From positions 25,522 to 89,521 of the forward strand of contig SCTZ01000140.1 in the NCBI GenBank assembly GCA_004297765.1: a DNA stretch of 64,000 nucleotides, given 5' to 3'. This DNA is from Chloroflexota bacterium. GTDB lineage: Bacteria > Chloroflexota > Dehalococcoidia > FW602-bin16. The notes beneath the pieces are model-generated. The model did not search any database. It saw only the letters and a list, made by a program, of their open reading frames with translations, and was not told the DNA's origin. The position numbers and the translations under genes were made by a program. Shown one piece after another: positions 37,259-45,537 of the stretch (the stretch's first letter is position 1; each line of letters opens with the position of its first letter).

Positions 37259-37916
37259 TTTGTGAGGCCTCCTGACGATGAATCATGAGCGCCAGAGCCA
37301 ATAACACACCCAGCGCCAGCACTACCGCGCCATCTCTTGACGTACTCTGAGCACGGGTGCTATTCTTATGGTGAAGTGCGGGCGCTGCCCCTGGGAGGCG
37401 TTGTGCAGCCCGATCTTCCCCGCCGGGTTCCCAGGACCCCATATAGGCGGGGTTGCGCTCATCCGGGCGGGTCGCGATCAGGCGTCCCGCCTTTTTTCTT
37501 GCTTTCTCAGCTTTGCGCGGCTCCCGCGGCACCATGCTCGCGAAGCTCCATTCACCATCTCGCGGACGTGCCCACAAGACGAAGGATGTCTCTTTGACAA
37601 CGCCACCCCGATGTCGGACGGGAAGCGGTGCGAAATAAGTGCGCGTGCGATCGACGTCCTTCTCATACAGCTCCGTGGCACGTTTGATCGTTTCGACGAT
37701 CGCCGGGATAAAGCGCCAGCGGCCGGCATCGTCAGAACGCATTGCGATATGTTCCAGTACGTGTTGGCGGTCCACCTTGACCCGATTTCCCCACGGATCG
37801 CGAACGAGGCGGTAGCCCTCCGGCCGAACGATACCCAGCGCCTGCGTAATGCGCTGCTGTAGCAGTTGGCGAGACGGTCGCTCTCCGCGCCAGGGGGTGA
37901 TAGTTCGCGCTTTCAT
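37230..37916 (-). CDS. Possible PBECR-type (Barnase/EndoU/ColicinE5/RelE-like) nuclease domain with C-terminal TM
   Basis: VDRQHVLEHIAM...FIPAIVETIKRATELYEKDVDRTRTYFAPLPVRHRGGVVKETSFVLWARPRDGEWSFASMVPRE; C-terminal GAVVLALGVLLALALMI. Confidence 0.4.
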   Translation of the reverse strand: MKARTITPWRGERPSRQLLQQRITQALGIVRPEGYRLVRDPWGNRVKVDRQHVLEHIAMRSDDAGRWRFIPAIVETIKRATELYEKDVDRTRTYFAPLPVRHRGGVVKETSFVLWARPRDGEWSFASMVPREPRKAEKARKKAGRLIATRPDERNPAYMGSWEPGGEDRAAQRLPGAAPALHHKNSTRAQSTSRDGAVVLALGVLLALALMIHRQEASQNVLAYQPAV

Positions 37917-38926
37917 TCTGCAGGACCCTCGGCCGCTGGTGGCGAGAACGGCACCATGCCCTGATACCCCTGCCCTCCGTTCAGGCTCTTGCAATCGCAG
38001 TAGGCCCACGCTTTCGGATCTAGCCACGGGTCCATGTACCACTTCGACGAGCGCAGGTTTACAAAAGCCTCTTCGGCCCTCCTCCACAGGTCACGCACGA
38101 TGGGTTGATCGCGGTCTACCTGCTCCTCCCTCCCCGCGGGCTGCTTCACCCAGACGGTGGACTGACCCAGGAGCGGCAGCGGGATCTGCCCGGCCCATTG
38201 CCCGATGTAGATGATCACCCAGCCCATATGGCGACACTGCGCCAAGGACTGGAGCGCAGCTCTCCGAGCCGGATCGCTGGCCGACGTCGTCATGGCGAGC
38301 ATCATTTCGTCGATGATGATGACCCGTCCGGTGGGCGGCAAGCTCGGAGGGAGCAGCTCACCATCGCGCTCCTCGAGCTCGAGCTCGTCCTCATCGTCGT
38401 CCACGGCCTGGCTTTCCAGGTACCTCTGGACCTTCTCCATGCGCGAAACCAGCGTGCCGGTCTTGATGGTGACCGCGAAGTCCGGTCTGTCGTCGCCGTA
38501 CATGTTCACGCACTCGACCTGGTAGCCGTGCGCCGCTCCTATCCTCTGCGCCAGTCGCTTGGCCAGCGTTGTCTTGCCGGATCCGGTCGGTCCCAGGATG
38601 ATGTGTCCCCCGAAGGGCAGAGCGATCAACCGCTGTACGAAGGCATGCCAGGGCGGAGTCACCGGCGCGTCGAGCACGCGATACTCGGCCTCGACCACGT
38701 TGCCCTGCAACGTGCCCTGTACGCTCCCGATCGCCTCCTGGACCTGCTGGAGCACCCGACGTCCGATGTCGCCGGCGCCGGGGCGAGCCAGATTCAGCGC
38801 CTCTACCCATCCGTCCTGGGTCAGATAGCTGATGGCCGCCGGATCTCCTTCCTGCGCCCGCCGTATGTGTCCCCACAGCTTCATGCCCGTGGGGACCGCC
38901 TGCAAGAGTCCTAGCAGATCATGCAT
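37913..38926 (-). CDS. HerA/FtsK- or Zot-like ATPase, candidate genome-packaging ATPase
   Basis: Walker A HIILGPTGSGKTTLAKRL, Walker B GRVIIIDEMMLAM, then QCRHMGWVIIYIGQW. Confidence 0.75.
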   Translation of the reverse strand: MHDLLGLLQAVPTGMKLWGHIRRAQEGDPAAISYLTQDGWVEALNLARPGAGDIGRRVLQQVQEAIGSVQGTLQGNVVEAEYRVLDAPVTPPWHAFVQRLIALPFGGHIILGPTGSGKTTLAKRLAQRIGAAHGYQVECVNMYGDDRPDFAVTIKTGTLVSRMEKVQRYLESQAVDDDEDELELEERDGELLPPSLPPTGRVIIIDEMMLAMTTSASDPARRAALQSLAQCRHMGWVIIYIGQWAGQIPLPLLGQSTVWVKQPAGREEQVDRDQPIVRDLWRRAEEAFVNLRSSKWYMDPWLDPKAWAYCDCKSLNGGQGYQGMVPFSPPAAEGPAE

Positions 38927-38983
38927 CCCTGGATCCCACTACCAGCCCATGCCGGCCGAACTGGCCGACGGCAGGCTCTTGTT

Positions 38984-39400
38984 TCAGCTGTGCCCGGTTC
39001 GCTGGGGCGTCGCGGGGTAGCAGACCCCATTCTCGGTCGCCCAGCAGCACTTGGCTGTGTCCCAGCTCAGCGGGACGCTTACCGCGTCCGCCGAAACGGG
39101 ATAAGGCGTCTTCTGACACTGACCGCATGGGCTTGTCGCCTGCGATGCCGAGAAGCGCCGATAGACGAGATATCCAGCCACGAGCAGTCCACCTACCACC
39201 AGCAGTTGCTTGGTAAACACTGATGTAGATGATGGATTAGAGCGCGTAGCGGTGCGGCCGGATCGCCGTCCTTTGCCGCTGTTCCACTTCGCCGCGGCCC
39301 GCTGCATGGCTTTCGCGCGGTCGGCCTGGGTGGCGCCCTTGGGCAACGCGCGCAGCTCGGCCTGCACCAATCTGTTCCACGGGGTTAGGGCTCGTGACAT
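38984..39400 (-). CDS. Single-TM virion-membrane-like protein
   Basis: TRSNPSSTSVFTKQLLVVGGLLVAGYLVYRRF followed by Cys-rich C-terminus. Confidence 0.55.
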   Translation of the reverse strand: MSRALTPWNRLVQAELRALPKGATQADRAKAMQRAAAKWNSGKGRRSGRTATRSNPSSTSVFTKQLLVVGGLLVAGYLVYRRFSASQATSPCGQCQKTPYPVSADAVSVPLSWDTAKCCWATENGVCYPATPQRTGHS

Positions 39401-39506
39401 CGCAACCTCCAAGGCTGAGTGAGGACCCGACAGCCACGCCCGGCGGGTCCTCACGCGGATCGCGGTCCCGCCTCACATCTCATGGCGAGACACCTCGAGT
39501 GATCGC

Positions 39507-39599
39507 CTAGCGGCGAGCGCTCTTGCGCCGTACGGCCTTCTTCCGTTTCCGGAACTGGCCGTTGGCCTTACGCGGGGGTAGGGACTTTCGCTTTGCCAT
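39507..39599 (-). CDS. 30-aa highly basic protein (not in ORF track)
   Basis: MAKRKSLPPRKANGQFRKRKKAVRRKSARR. Confidence 0.5.
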   Translation of the reverse strand: MAKRKSLPPRKANGQFRKRKKAVRRKSARR

Positions 39600-39771
39600 C
39601 GTTCGACCTCCGAATATGTAAGTGGGAAACGCGCTCCATTTGCCAGCCGGTGCAGCCCGGACGAGTCCCGCCGCAGTCGCAGCGAACCGGCTCGAGATTC
39701 AGCTCGTGCTGCAGCTCCACAGATAGACCATAGTTCTCGGCAAACCAGGCTCGATATTCGTCTGCCGTCAT
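39568..39771 (-). CDS. Hypothetical protein
   Basis: 67 aa, 4-nt overlap with upstream gene. Confidence 0.5.
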   Translation of the reverse strand: MTADEYRAWFAENYGLSVELQHELNLEPVRCDCGGTRPGCTGWQMERVSHLHIRRSNDGKAKVPTPA

Positions 39772-40256
39772 CCGACCAATCCTCTCTCCGGATCCAGGAC
39801 CATGCTCGATCGCATCGGCACGATCACCGGCCGGCGTGTCCGTGGATCCACCGTGAGCAGTGGCTTTGCGCGGGATCGCTTCGAGAGCGGACCCCGATCC
39901 CCGGATTCATGCACCCATCGCACGTGCCCGCGCTTGGATGATGCCAGCGGCTCGTACTCGAGCTCCGGCATCGCGCCCATGGCCACCAGGAAGCGCGGCA
40001 GTTGCCGCTCACGCGGATCGAGCTCGATCACGTCCTCGATGCCGTGAAACTCGCGAGAAAGCGCGCGCGCCTGCTCCAGTTGGTCCCGCTCTTCCTCTGT
40101 GAGCGCAGTCCGCCGGCGCGCGGGGTTTCGCCGCGGCGGCAATGCCTCCGCGCGGCGCTTGCGGACGGCGTTGTGCCGGTGTAGGGCGTAGAGACCGAGA
40201 CCGACGCCGGCGAGGACGAGTCCGTAGGCGAAGAGCGATTGCTCGCGGCCTTGCAT
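39768..40256 (-). CDS. N-terminal TM virion-like protein
   Basis: MQGREQSLFAYGLVLAGVGLGLYALHRHNAVRKRRAEALPPRRNPARRR. Confidence 0.55.
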   Translation of the reverse strand: MQGREQSLFAYGLVLAGVGLGLYALHRHNAVRKRRAEALPPRRNPARRRTALTEEERDQLEQARALSREFHGIEDVIELDPRERQLPRFLVAMGAMPELEYEPLASSKRGHVRWVHESGDRGPLSKRSRAKPLLTVDPRTRRPVIVPMRSSMVLDPERGLVG

Positions 40257-40259
40257 GTC

Positions 40260-40850
40260 TCAGAACCCCATGACCCAGAATCTTCCCTCATTCTTGTGGG
40301 CTAACGGCTGGTTGTCTGCGTCTGCCACGTAGACCTGCAGCCATGGAAAGCCGCCGGAATCAACCATGGAGTTGCCGAATTTGAGCTTGGCAGATACGGT
40401 ATAGTTTTTCCATCCGTCGTCCTGTCCGACCTCAAAGACCTGCTCTTGAGCGTCAACTTGCACGCCGTCATCATTCATCCATCGCGCGCCAGCCCAAAAG
40501 CGGCCCGGGGGTCCGGAATGGACGATTCCCCAGGTCACGTCCATCAGACCGTCTTGGCGAACTGTACTGCTCCAACGGTTGTCGGCGAAGACGAAGCTAT
40601 GCGTTCCTGGCTCCGGCGGTCGATCTGTCGGCTGGTCGCCTTCACCCGTAATAGCCTGTACGGTTGACTGTATGGATCCTTTTACCACGCCAACTAGCCC
40701 TGCCCCAGCGGCCTCCCCTGCCCGTTCGGCGGCCGCCTCAACAAGCTTTGGTCCGGAGAGGGCGTTCACCAGGACTAGGCCAATGCCGCCGACGACGACG
40801 ACCTTCACAATGTCTGCAGGTCCGGGATTCCATCTCTTGCGACGTGTCAT
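40260..40850 (-). CDS. N-terminal TM + beta-rich virion-like protein
   Basis: MTRRKRWNPGPADIVKVVVVGGIGLVLVNALSG; C-terminal beta-rich domain. Confidence 0.55.
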   Translation of the reverse strand: MTRRKRWNPGPADIVKVVVVGGIGLVLVNALSGPKLVEAAAERAGEAAGAGLVGVVKGSIQSTVQAITGEGDQPTDRPPEPGTHSFVFADNRWSSTVRQDGLMDVTWGIVHSGPPGRFWAGARWMNDDGVQVDAQEQVFEVGQDDGWKNYTVSAKLKFGNSMVDSGGFPWLQVYVADADNQPLAHKNEGRFWVMGF

Positions 40851-40855
40851 GCGGC

Positions 40856-41239
40856 TTACCCTCCGTAGTACTGTGGAGCGAGGCTGTTGTACGCGCTTTC
40901 GGCCTCCGGCTGGCTGTTCTTGCTGTCCCGCTGCACACCACCGAGCACCACAATGAAGGTGCCGTTCGGCCCATAACCGACGTAGTTGTTGCTGTTCATA
41001 GGGTACCGGTTGCCACCGCTGGTCCCTGCGCTCGTGCCGGAGCTCGACTTGGCGCTTTGGCCCGAGTTGTTCTTGGCGCCATTGCCGACACCGGTGCCAC
41101 GGAGAGCGCCTTGAATAGAAAGGGCGACATTCTGCGCCCCCTCGCCGATGCCTCCGCCCAGAGCTGCCCCGTACGCCACGTAGGCGATTACCGCCAGGAT
41201 CCCGTACCCGATTATTTCGGTTTGATTCTTGCTCGCCAT
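40856..41239 (-). CDS. N-terminal TM, Gly/Ser-rich protein
   Basis: QTEIIGYGILAVIAYVAYGAALGGGIG. Confidence 0.5.
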   Translation of the reverse strand: MASKNQTEIIGYGILAVIAYVAYGAALGGGIGEGAQNVALSIQGALRGTGVGNGAKNNSGQSAKSSSGTSAGTSGGNRYPMNSNNYVGYGPNGTFIVVLGGVQRDSKNSQPEAESAYNSLAPQYYGG

Positions 41240-41243
41240 GCTC

Positions 41244-41534
41244 TCACTTCCTCAACAACAGCACGATCAGCAAAGCCCCGCCGAAGATCAGCAGCGTATT
41301 CTGATCGATGCCGCCAAGATTAAGCCCCGTAGTCGGTCTCGGCCCCGTCGCTCTTACCGGCGTTGGCGTGGTAGCACCCCCGCACAACGCCACCCGCCGA
41401 GGATCGTTCCCCACAAAGAGCGTCGAATTGCTGCAGACATGCGCCGCCAGCGCCTCGCAGCTCGCACTCGCCCAGGACCCATCCATCCCGGCCAGGATGC
41501 TACGGGCCTCAGCACATGCTTCATCGCGCGTCAT
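41244..41534 (-). CDS. C-terminal TM protein
   Basis: GLNLGGIDQNTLLIFGGALLIVLLLRK. Confidence 0.5.
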   Translation of the reverse strand: MTRDEACAEARSILAGMDGSWASASCEALAAHVCSNSTLFVGNDPRRVALCGGATTPTPVRATGPRPTTGLNLGGIDQNTLLIFGGALLIVLLLRK

Positions 41535-41546
41535 CGTTCCTCCTTC

Positions 41547-42083
41547 CTATCTCCGCCTTCGCAAGAACTTCGGCCAGCCGAAGACGTAGATCGCGGCTAC
41601 AGCCGCGACCCCAGCGACCTCCAGCGGGTGTGACTCGATCCACGCCGAAATGGAGCTCTCCAGGCTTGACGCGAAATCCGTCCGCGACACCGGAGAGACT
41701 GTCAACCCCGAAGGCGTCGGAGCAGGCGTCGGAGTTGGTGTCGGCACCGGCTCGTACCCCGGTGGTGGCGCCGGTGGTGGAGGCGGCGGTGCTGGCGTCG
41801 GTGTAGGTGTTGGTATAGGTGCTGGCGTCGGCGCCGGCTGTGGGGGCGGCGGACCCCATGATTTCGCAAAATCCCAGTACCCCTGCGCCAGATAGTTGCA
41901 GAGGTATTGCCGCAGCTCCTGCTCCGGTGCCCAAAACCACTCGGGATGTGCGCACATCTGGGTGGCGGCCTCATAGCATGTGAGCCCCTGTTCGAGGCGA
42001 CCGCGGGCGATCATGGCGTTATACGCCACCGCGCATGCATCATCGCCGCTCGTCTTCCAGCCCGGCTGAATATATTCTGTCAT
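41547..42083 (-). CDS. C-terminally anchored Pro-rich virion-like protein (paralog set, 1)
   Basis: TPTPTPAP linker then AWIESHPLEVAGVAAVAAIYVFGWPKFLRRRR. Confidence 0.6.
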   Translation of the reverse strand: MTEYIQPGWKTSGDDACAVAYNAMIARGRLEQGLTCYEAATQMCAHPEWFWAPEQELRQYLCNYLAQGYWDFAKSWGPPPPQPAPTPAPIPTPTPTPAPPPPPPAPPPGYEPVPTPTPTPAPTPSGLTVSPVSRTDFASSLESSISAWIESHPLEVAGVAAVAAIYVFGWPKFLRRRR

Positions 42084-42084
42084 T

Positions 42085-42603
42085 TCAGCGTCTCCGTTTT
42101 CGCAGGAATCGAGGAACGCCGAAGAGCCACAGATAGCCCACGATCGCCACACCTCCCGCTAGCAGTGAGTGGTCAGCTATCCAGTCCCCAACGTCGAGCT
42201 TGAAGCCGACGCCCCCGCTGGGGACAGGAACCACCGGCCTGGGCGTGGACGGCACTGTCACGGGCGTCGGCGTCCCGCGGGGTGGATAATCGAGCCCACC
42301 GTATGGCGCCTTGCCGGTCCAACCGTCGGCAGTCGCGTAGCCCTGCTCGTGTATCCACCAGTTGATTTCATCCGGCACCCCGGGCAACCGGCCCCTGGAC
42401 TGCAGAAAGCCATAGATCAGCTCCGCCTTGTCCGGGTAGCCCCACACGTTAGCGAGCGCCTCGACGTTTCGGCGAAACCCCTGTAGCTCATCGACCGTGT
42501 ACGGCAGTCGCCCGTAGTCCGCGGCGAACGCGAACGCCAGCAGCTGCGGTGCGCCCGATTGCTGCGCGTAGGTAGTGACATCGAGCGTTGTCGGATACGT
42601 CAT
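42085..42603 (-). CDS. C-terminally anchored virion-like protein (paralog set, 2)
   Basis: C-terminal DWIADHSLLAGGVAIVGYLWLFGVPRFLRKRRR. Confidence 0.6.
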   Translation of the reverse strand: MTYPTTLDVTTYAQQSGAPQLLAFAFAADYGRLPYTVDELQGFRRNVEALANVWGYPDKAELIYGFLQSRGRLPGVPDEINWWIHEQGYATADGWTGKAPYGGLDYPPRGTPTPVTVPSTPRPVVPVPSGGVGFKLDVGDWIADHSLLAGGVAIVGYLWLFGVPRFLRKRRR

Positions 42604-42607
42604 AGCC

Positions 42608-43150
42608 TCACCGCCGCCGGCCTAGCTTTGGCATCCCGAAGACGCTGAGCCACAACAGGGCGCCGAGACCAAGCGCGAGCGTGGGATGCCGTGTTACCCA
42701 GTCCTCGATACCCGCTTGGCTGAAGCTCAGCCCACCGCCCAGCTTGGACGCGATAGGGGTCGGCGTCGTCGGCACTGTCGGGGGCGTCACGATGCCGCCG
42801 GGCGGATAGTTCAGTCCGCCGTATGGACGCTTGCCGCTCCAGCGAAAGACGTTCGATGAATCGATATAGGCATAGCCGTTGCCAGTAATCCAATTCCGCC
42901 AACTGACCCGGTTGGCACCCAGGTCAGGCAGCTCACCGTTAGCCTGTAAGTAGGCGTAGACAAGATCGACCTGGTCGGGCTGCCCCCACGCTACGGTGGC
43001 AAAGTTGACTACGTTCTGGATGAACCCCTGCAGCTCGTCGATCGTATACGGGACTCGCCCGTTGTCCGCGGCAAAGGCGAACACCGGCAACTGCTGCGCG
43101 TTATTCTGCGCCGCCCAAGCGATGATGGTCTGTGGTGCCGGGTAGTTCAT
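42608..43150 (-). CDS. C-terminally anchored virion-like protein (paralog set, 3)
   Basis: C-terminal DWVTRHPTLALGLGALLWLSVFGMPKLGRRR; N-terminus resembles paralog 2. Confidence 0.6.
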   Translation of the reverse strand: MNYPAPQTIIAWAAQNNAQQLPVFAFAADNGRVPYTIDELQGFIQNVVNFATVAWGQPDQVDLVYAYLQANGELPDLGANRVSWRNWITGNGYAYIDSSNVFRWSGKRPYGGLNYPPGGIVTPPTVPTTPTPIASKLGGGLSFSQAGIEDWVTRHPTLALGLGALLWLSVFGMPKLGRRR

Positions 43151-43164
43151 CGTCTCACCTCATC

Positions 43165-43644
43165 TCACGAAATCAGCCACCAGGCCACCATGAGCCCGGC
43201 CAGCATCATGACGGCTGCCCCGTTGACTCCGGGCGCTGCCCCGGCGCTGCTCGGTGGCTCCGACTGTCCGCCCAGCAGTAGCGCGATGTAGCGCTGCGTT
43301 TCCCGGTAGGGGGGAACCCCGTCATATTCCTGTACCGCGCCAGAGCCGGCATTGTAGGCCGCAAGCGCCACATCCCAGCGCCCATATCGACGGTAGTACG
43401 CCTGCATCAGGCGTGCTGCGGCTCGCAGGGCGGCTTCCGGGAGGCATGGATCGATGCCCAGCCCGGCAGCGGTCCCGGGCATGAACTGAGCGATCCCCCT
43501 GGCGCCGGCAGACGAGAACCGCCGGCAGTAGATCACATCCTCCGCGAAACCGGACTCGACGCGCATCTGCCTCACGAACAGATCCGGCCACGAGTGCCCT
43601 TCCTCAACCGCTATCTGGTACGCCAGCGCTCCCCAATCAGGCAT
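43165..43644 (-). CDS. SLT-type lytic transglycosylase with C-terminal TM
   Basis: VRQMRVESGFAEDVIYCRRFSSAGARGIAQFMPGTAAGLGID...ALAAYNAGSGAVQEYDGVPPYRETQRYIALLL. Confidence 0.9.
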   Translation of the reverse strand: MPDWGALAYQIAVEEGHSWPDLFVRQMRVESGFAEDVIYCRRFSSAGARGIAQFMPGTAAGLGIDPCLPEAALRAAARLMQAYYRRYGRWDVALAAYNAGSGAVQEYDGVPPYRETQRYIALLLGGQSEPPSSAGAAPGVNGAAVMMLAGLMVAWWLIS

Positions 43645-43652
43645 TTACCCGC

Positions 43653-44033
43653 TTACCTCCGCCATGGCCTGGAGCCGCCCCGAAGGAGCAGCAGCGCTAG
43701 CAAGCCGATCGCTATCCACGGCCATGCATCCACCGGACTCGTACCCGTCACGCCGTTCACGCTATCTAGCCCCTCCGCTCGCTGGACCACGATCCCCTCC
43801 GCCTGCATCCTCCGCAGGAGCGCGCACGCCTCGGAGCGGACGTTGGACCATGACTCGGTGGCTTCCCAGAGCGTTGCGCCGCTCGCAAGACGTGTCTTGA
43901 TCAGCTCCGCTGATGCGATGTAGTCCCAGCTCTCCAGTTGCTGTCCAAACGCCAGCAAGACCAGTTGGATCTTCGCGTCCGAGTCCGCCGCGCGAGCCGC
44001 GGCCATGGCCTCCGGGCTTATCTCTACCGCCAT
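43653..44033 (-). CDS. C-terminal TM protein
   Basis: DAWPWIAIGLLALLLLRGGSRPWRR. Confidence 0.55.
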   Translation of the reverse strand: MAVEISPEAMAAARAADSDAKIQLVLLAFGQQLESWDYIASAELIKTRLASGATLWEATESWSNVRSEACALLRRMQAEGIVVQRAEGLDSVNGVTGTSPVDAWPWIAIGLLALLLLRGGSRPWRR

Positions 44034-44042
44034 GGCATACCC

Positions 44043-45266
44043 TCACACGTTCGGCTTGACCAGGATCAGCGCGTCGTCACCGCGCGCCGCTGCGGCGGCT
44101 ACGACAACGCCACACTTCATGCCCGCCGCGTCGGTCGCTGCATTTGTCTTGACGCTGCCAGTCGCGGCGTTGGTGAACTCGCCCAGACAGATGCGCTCCA
44201 CATAGCGAAAGACCGTTGTCGTGGTGACAACGCTGGGATTCGAGCCATCCAGCTGCACCCGCTCCCGCGCGGTGGCGTCGGTCGAATCGATGCCCACGAC
44301 GGTGACAAACGTCGTGTTCGCATCCGGACCTGCAATGGTCAGCTCGTTGCAGTACGCCTCCCGCGTCTGGGCCGGGATGTCCGCCCCCAGCTCCGATGAC
44401 CCACCCGCGAGCGTGCACACCGTCGCGCCACCGCCGGACGCCCGCACGGTCACGTTCTGAGCGCCAAGGTTAGCGCCATTAGCCGTGTACACGGCCGAGA
44501 TCTTGGTGAAACTGGTGGCGCCCGCTACCGGCGTGGTCGTATCGGTCGCATCCAGCGAGATCGTTTCCGTGATCGCCGCGCCGGCCCCGTCCGAGCCCTC
44601 GATAACGATGCCTCGGCCGCGGTCCGTCGCCACATCGGCCGCCTGGAGGATCTCCAGCGCCGTTGCTCCGACGGGCTGGACAAAGGCCGTCGCCTCGCCC
44701 GTGATCGTGGTCTGCAGCGTCGTCTGTGAGGTCGTATGCTTGGTGGCCCGGCCTCCCGTGCCCACCTTCACGTTGTCTGCCGCGGTTAGGGGCGCGTCTG
44801 CCGTGACTGCTTGTAGACCCGCGCTGGCGATGGCCCCGCCCACAGCGCTGGCGATCGCCGAGGGCGCAATTCCGATCACCGTCACGGAATCCACCTGGGC
44901 AACGCTGCTAGTCACATCCACAAATCGCTTCGCGGTCAACGCCTCCGCCGCGGCGAAGCCGTCCAGGTCGACCACGGAGAGACCGTTCACCTTTAGCCCG
45001 GAGCGAAGGTCGAGGATCATCCCCTCTCCCGGCGAGAGGACGCCGGCGCCGGACAACGTCACGCCCGCGCTGATCCACACGGCGACCCCGGCCGATGGCG
45101 AAAAGCTCGTCACCAGCGAGTAGCTCCCCGGGGGGATCCAGATCACTCCCGATCCAGCCGCCTGGGCGTTGGCTCTCACAAGTGCGCCGTAGATGTCCTT
45201 GCCGACAGCACCGAACTCCGCCAGGCTCAGGATCCGCAAAATATCGTACGCCGTCTGACTAGGCAT
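44043..45266 (-). CDS. Pectate-lyase-like/beta-helix spike protein
   Basis: SLAEFGAVGKDIYGALVRANAQAAGSGVIWIPPGSYSLVTSFSPSAGVAVWISAGVTLSGAG. Confidence 0.6.
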   Translation of the reverse strand: MPSQTAYDILRILSLAEFGAVGKDIYGALVRANAQAAGSGVIWIPPGSYSLVTSFSPSAGVAVWISAGVTLSGAGVLSPGEGMILDLRSGLKVNGLSVVDLDGFAAAEALTAKRFVDVTSSVAQVDSVTVIGIAPSAIASAVGGAIASAGLQAVTADAPLTAADNVKVGTGGRATKHTTSQTTLQTTITGEATAFVQPVGATALEILQAADVATDRGRGIVIEGSDGAGAAITETISLDATDTTTPVAGATSFTKISAVYTANGANLGAQNVTVRASGGGATVCTLAGGSSELGADIPAQTREAYCNELTIAGPDANTTFVTVVGIDSTDATARERVQLDGSNPSVVTTTTVFRYVERICLGEFTNAATGSVKTNAATDAAGMKCGVVVAAAAARGDDALILVKPNV

Positions 45267-45283
45267 CTAATTCACTCCCGCGG

Positions 45284-45526
45284 TCATAGTGCGATCGTGC
45301 TCGAGAAGCCGGGCAGATCCACCGCCGTCCCAATGTTGCGCGCCCGCTCCATCTTGACGGCATTGACTAACGCCGCTCGCTGCTGTGCAGCCGTCAGTCC
45401 CTGGAGATCATCCAGCGCCACGCTGCCGATGTACTCCACCGGCGAGCCATCTGCCTCGACTACACGCACGGACAGATACGCCCGGCCATTCTCCTGCCAT
45501 GCTCGAACGAACTTGCCAGTCGCCAT
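45284..45526 (-). CDS. Hypothetical virion-associated protein
   Basis: MATGKFVRAWQENGRAYLSVRVVEADGSPVEYIGSVALDDLQGL. Confidence 0.5.
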   Translation of the reverse strand: MATGKFVRAWQENGRAYLSVRVVEADGSPVEYIGSVALDDLQGLTAAQQRAALVNAVKMERARNIGTAVDLPGFSSTIAL

Positions 45527-45537
45527 CGCTTCCCCCA

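Noticed and set aside
38105-38914. 269-aa + strand ORF
   Set aside because: Antisense of the packaging-type ATPase gene
41650-41895. Gly-rich + strand ORF (GVGVGTGSYPGGGAGGGGGG)
   Set aside because: Antisense of the (TP)n/Pro-rich linker of the 41547 gene
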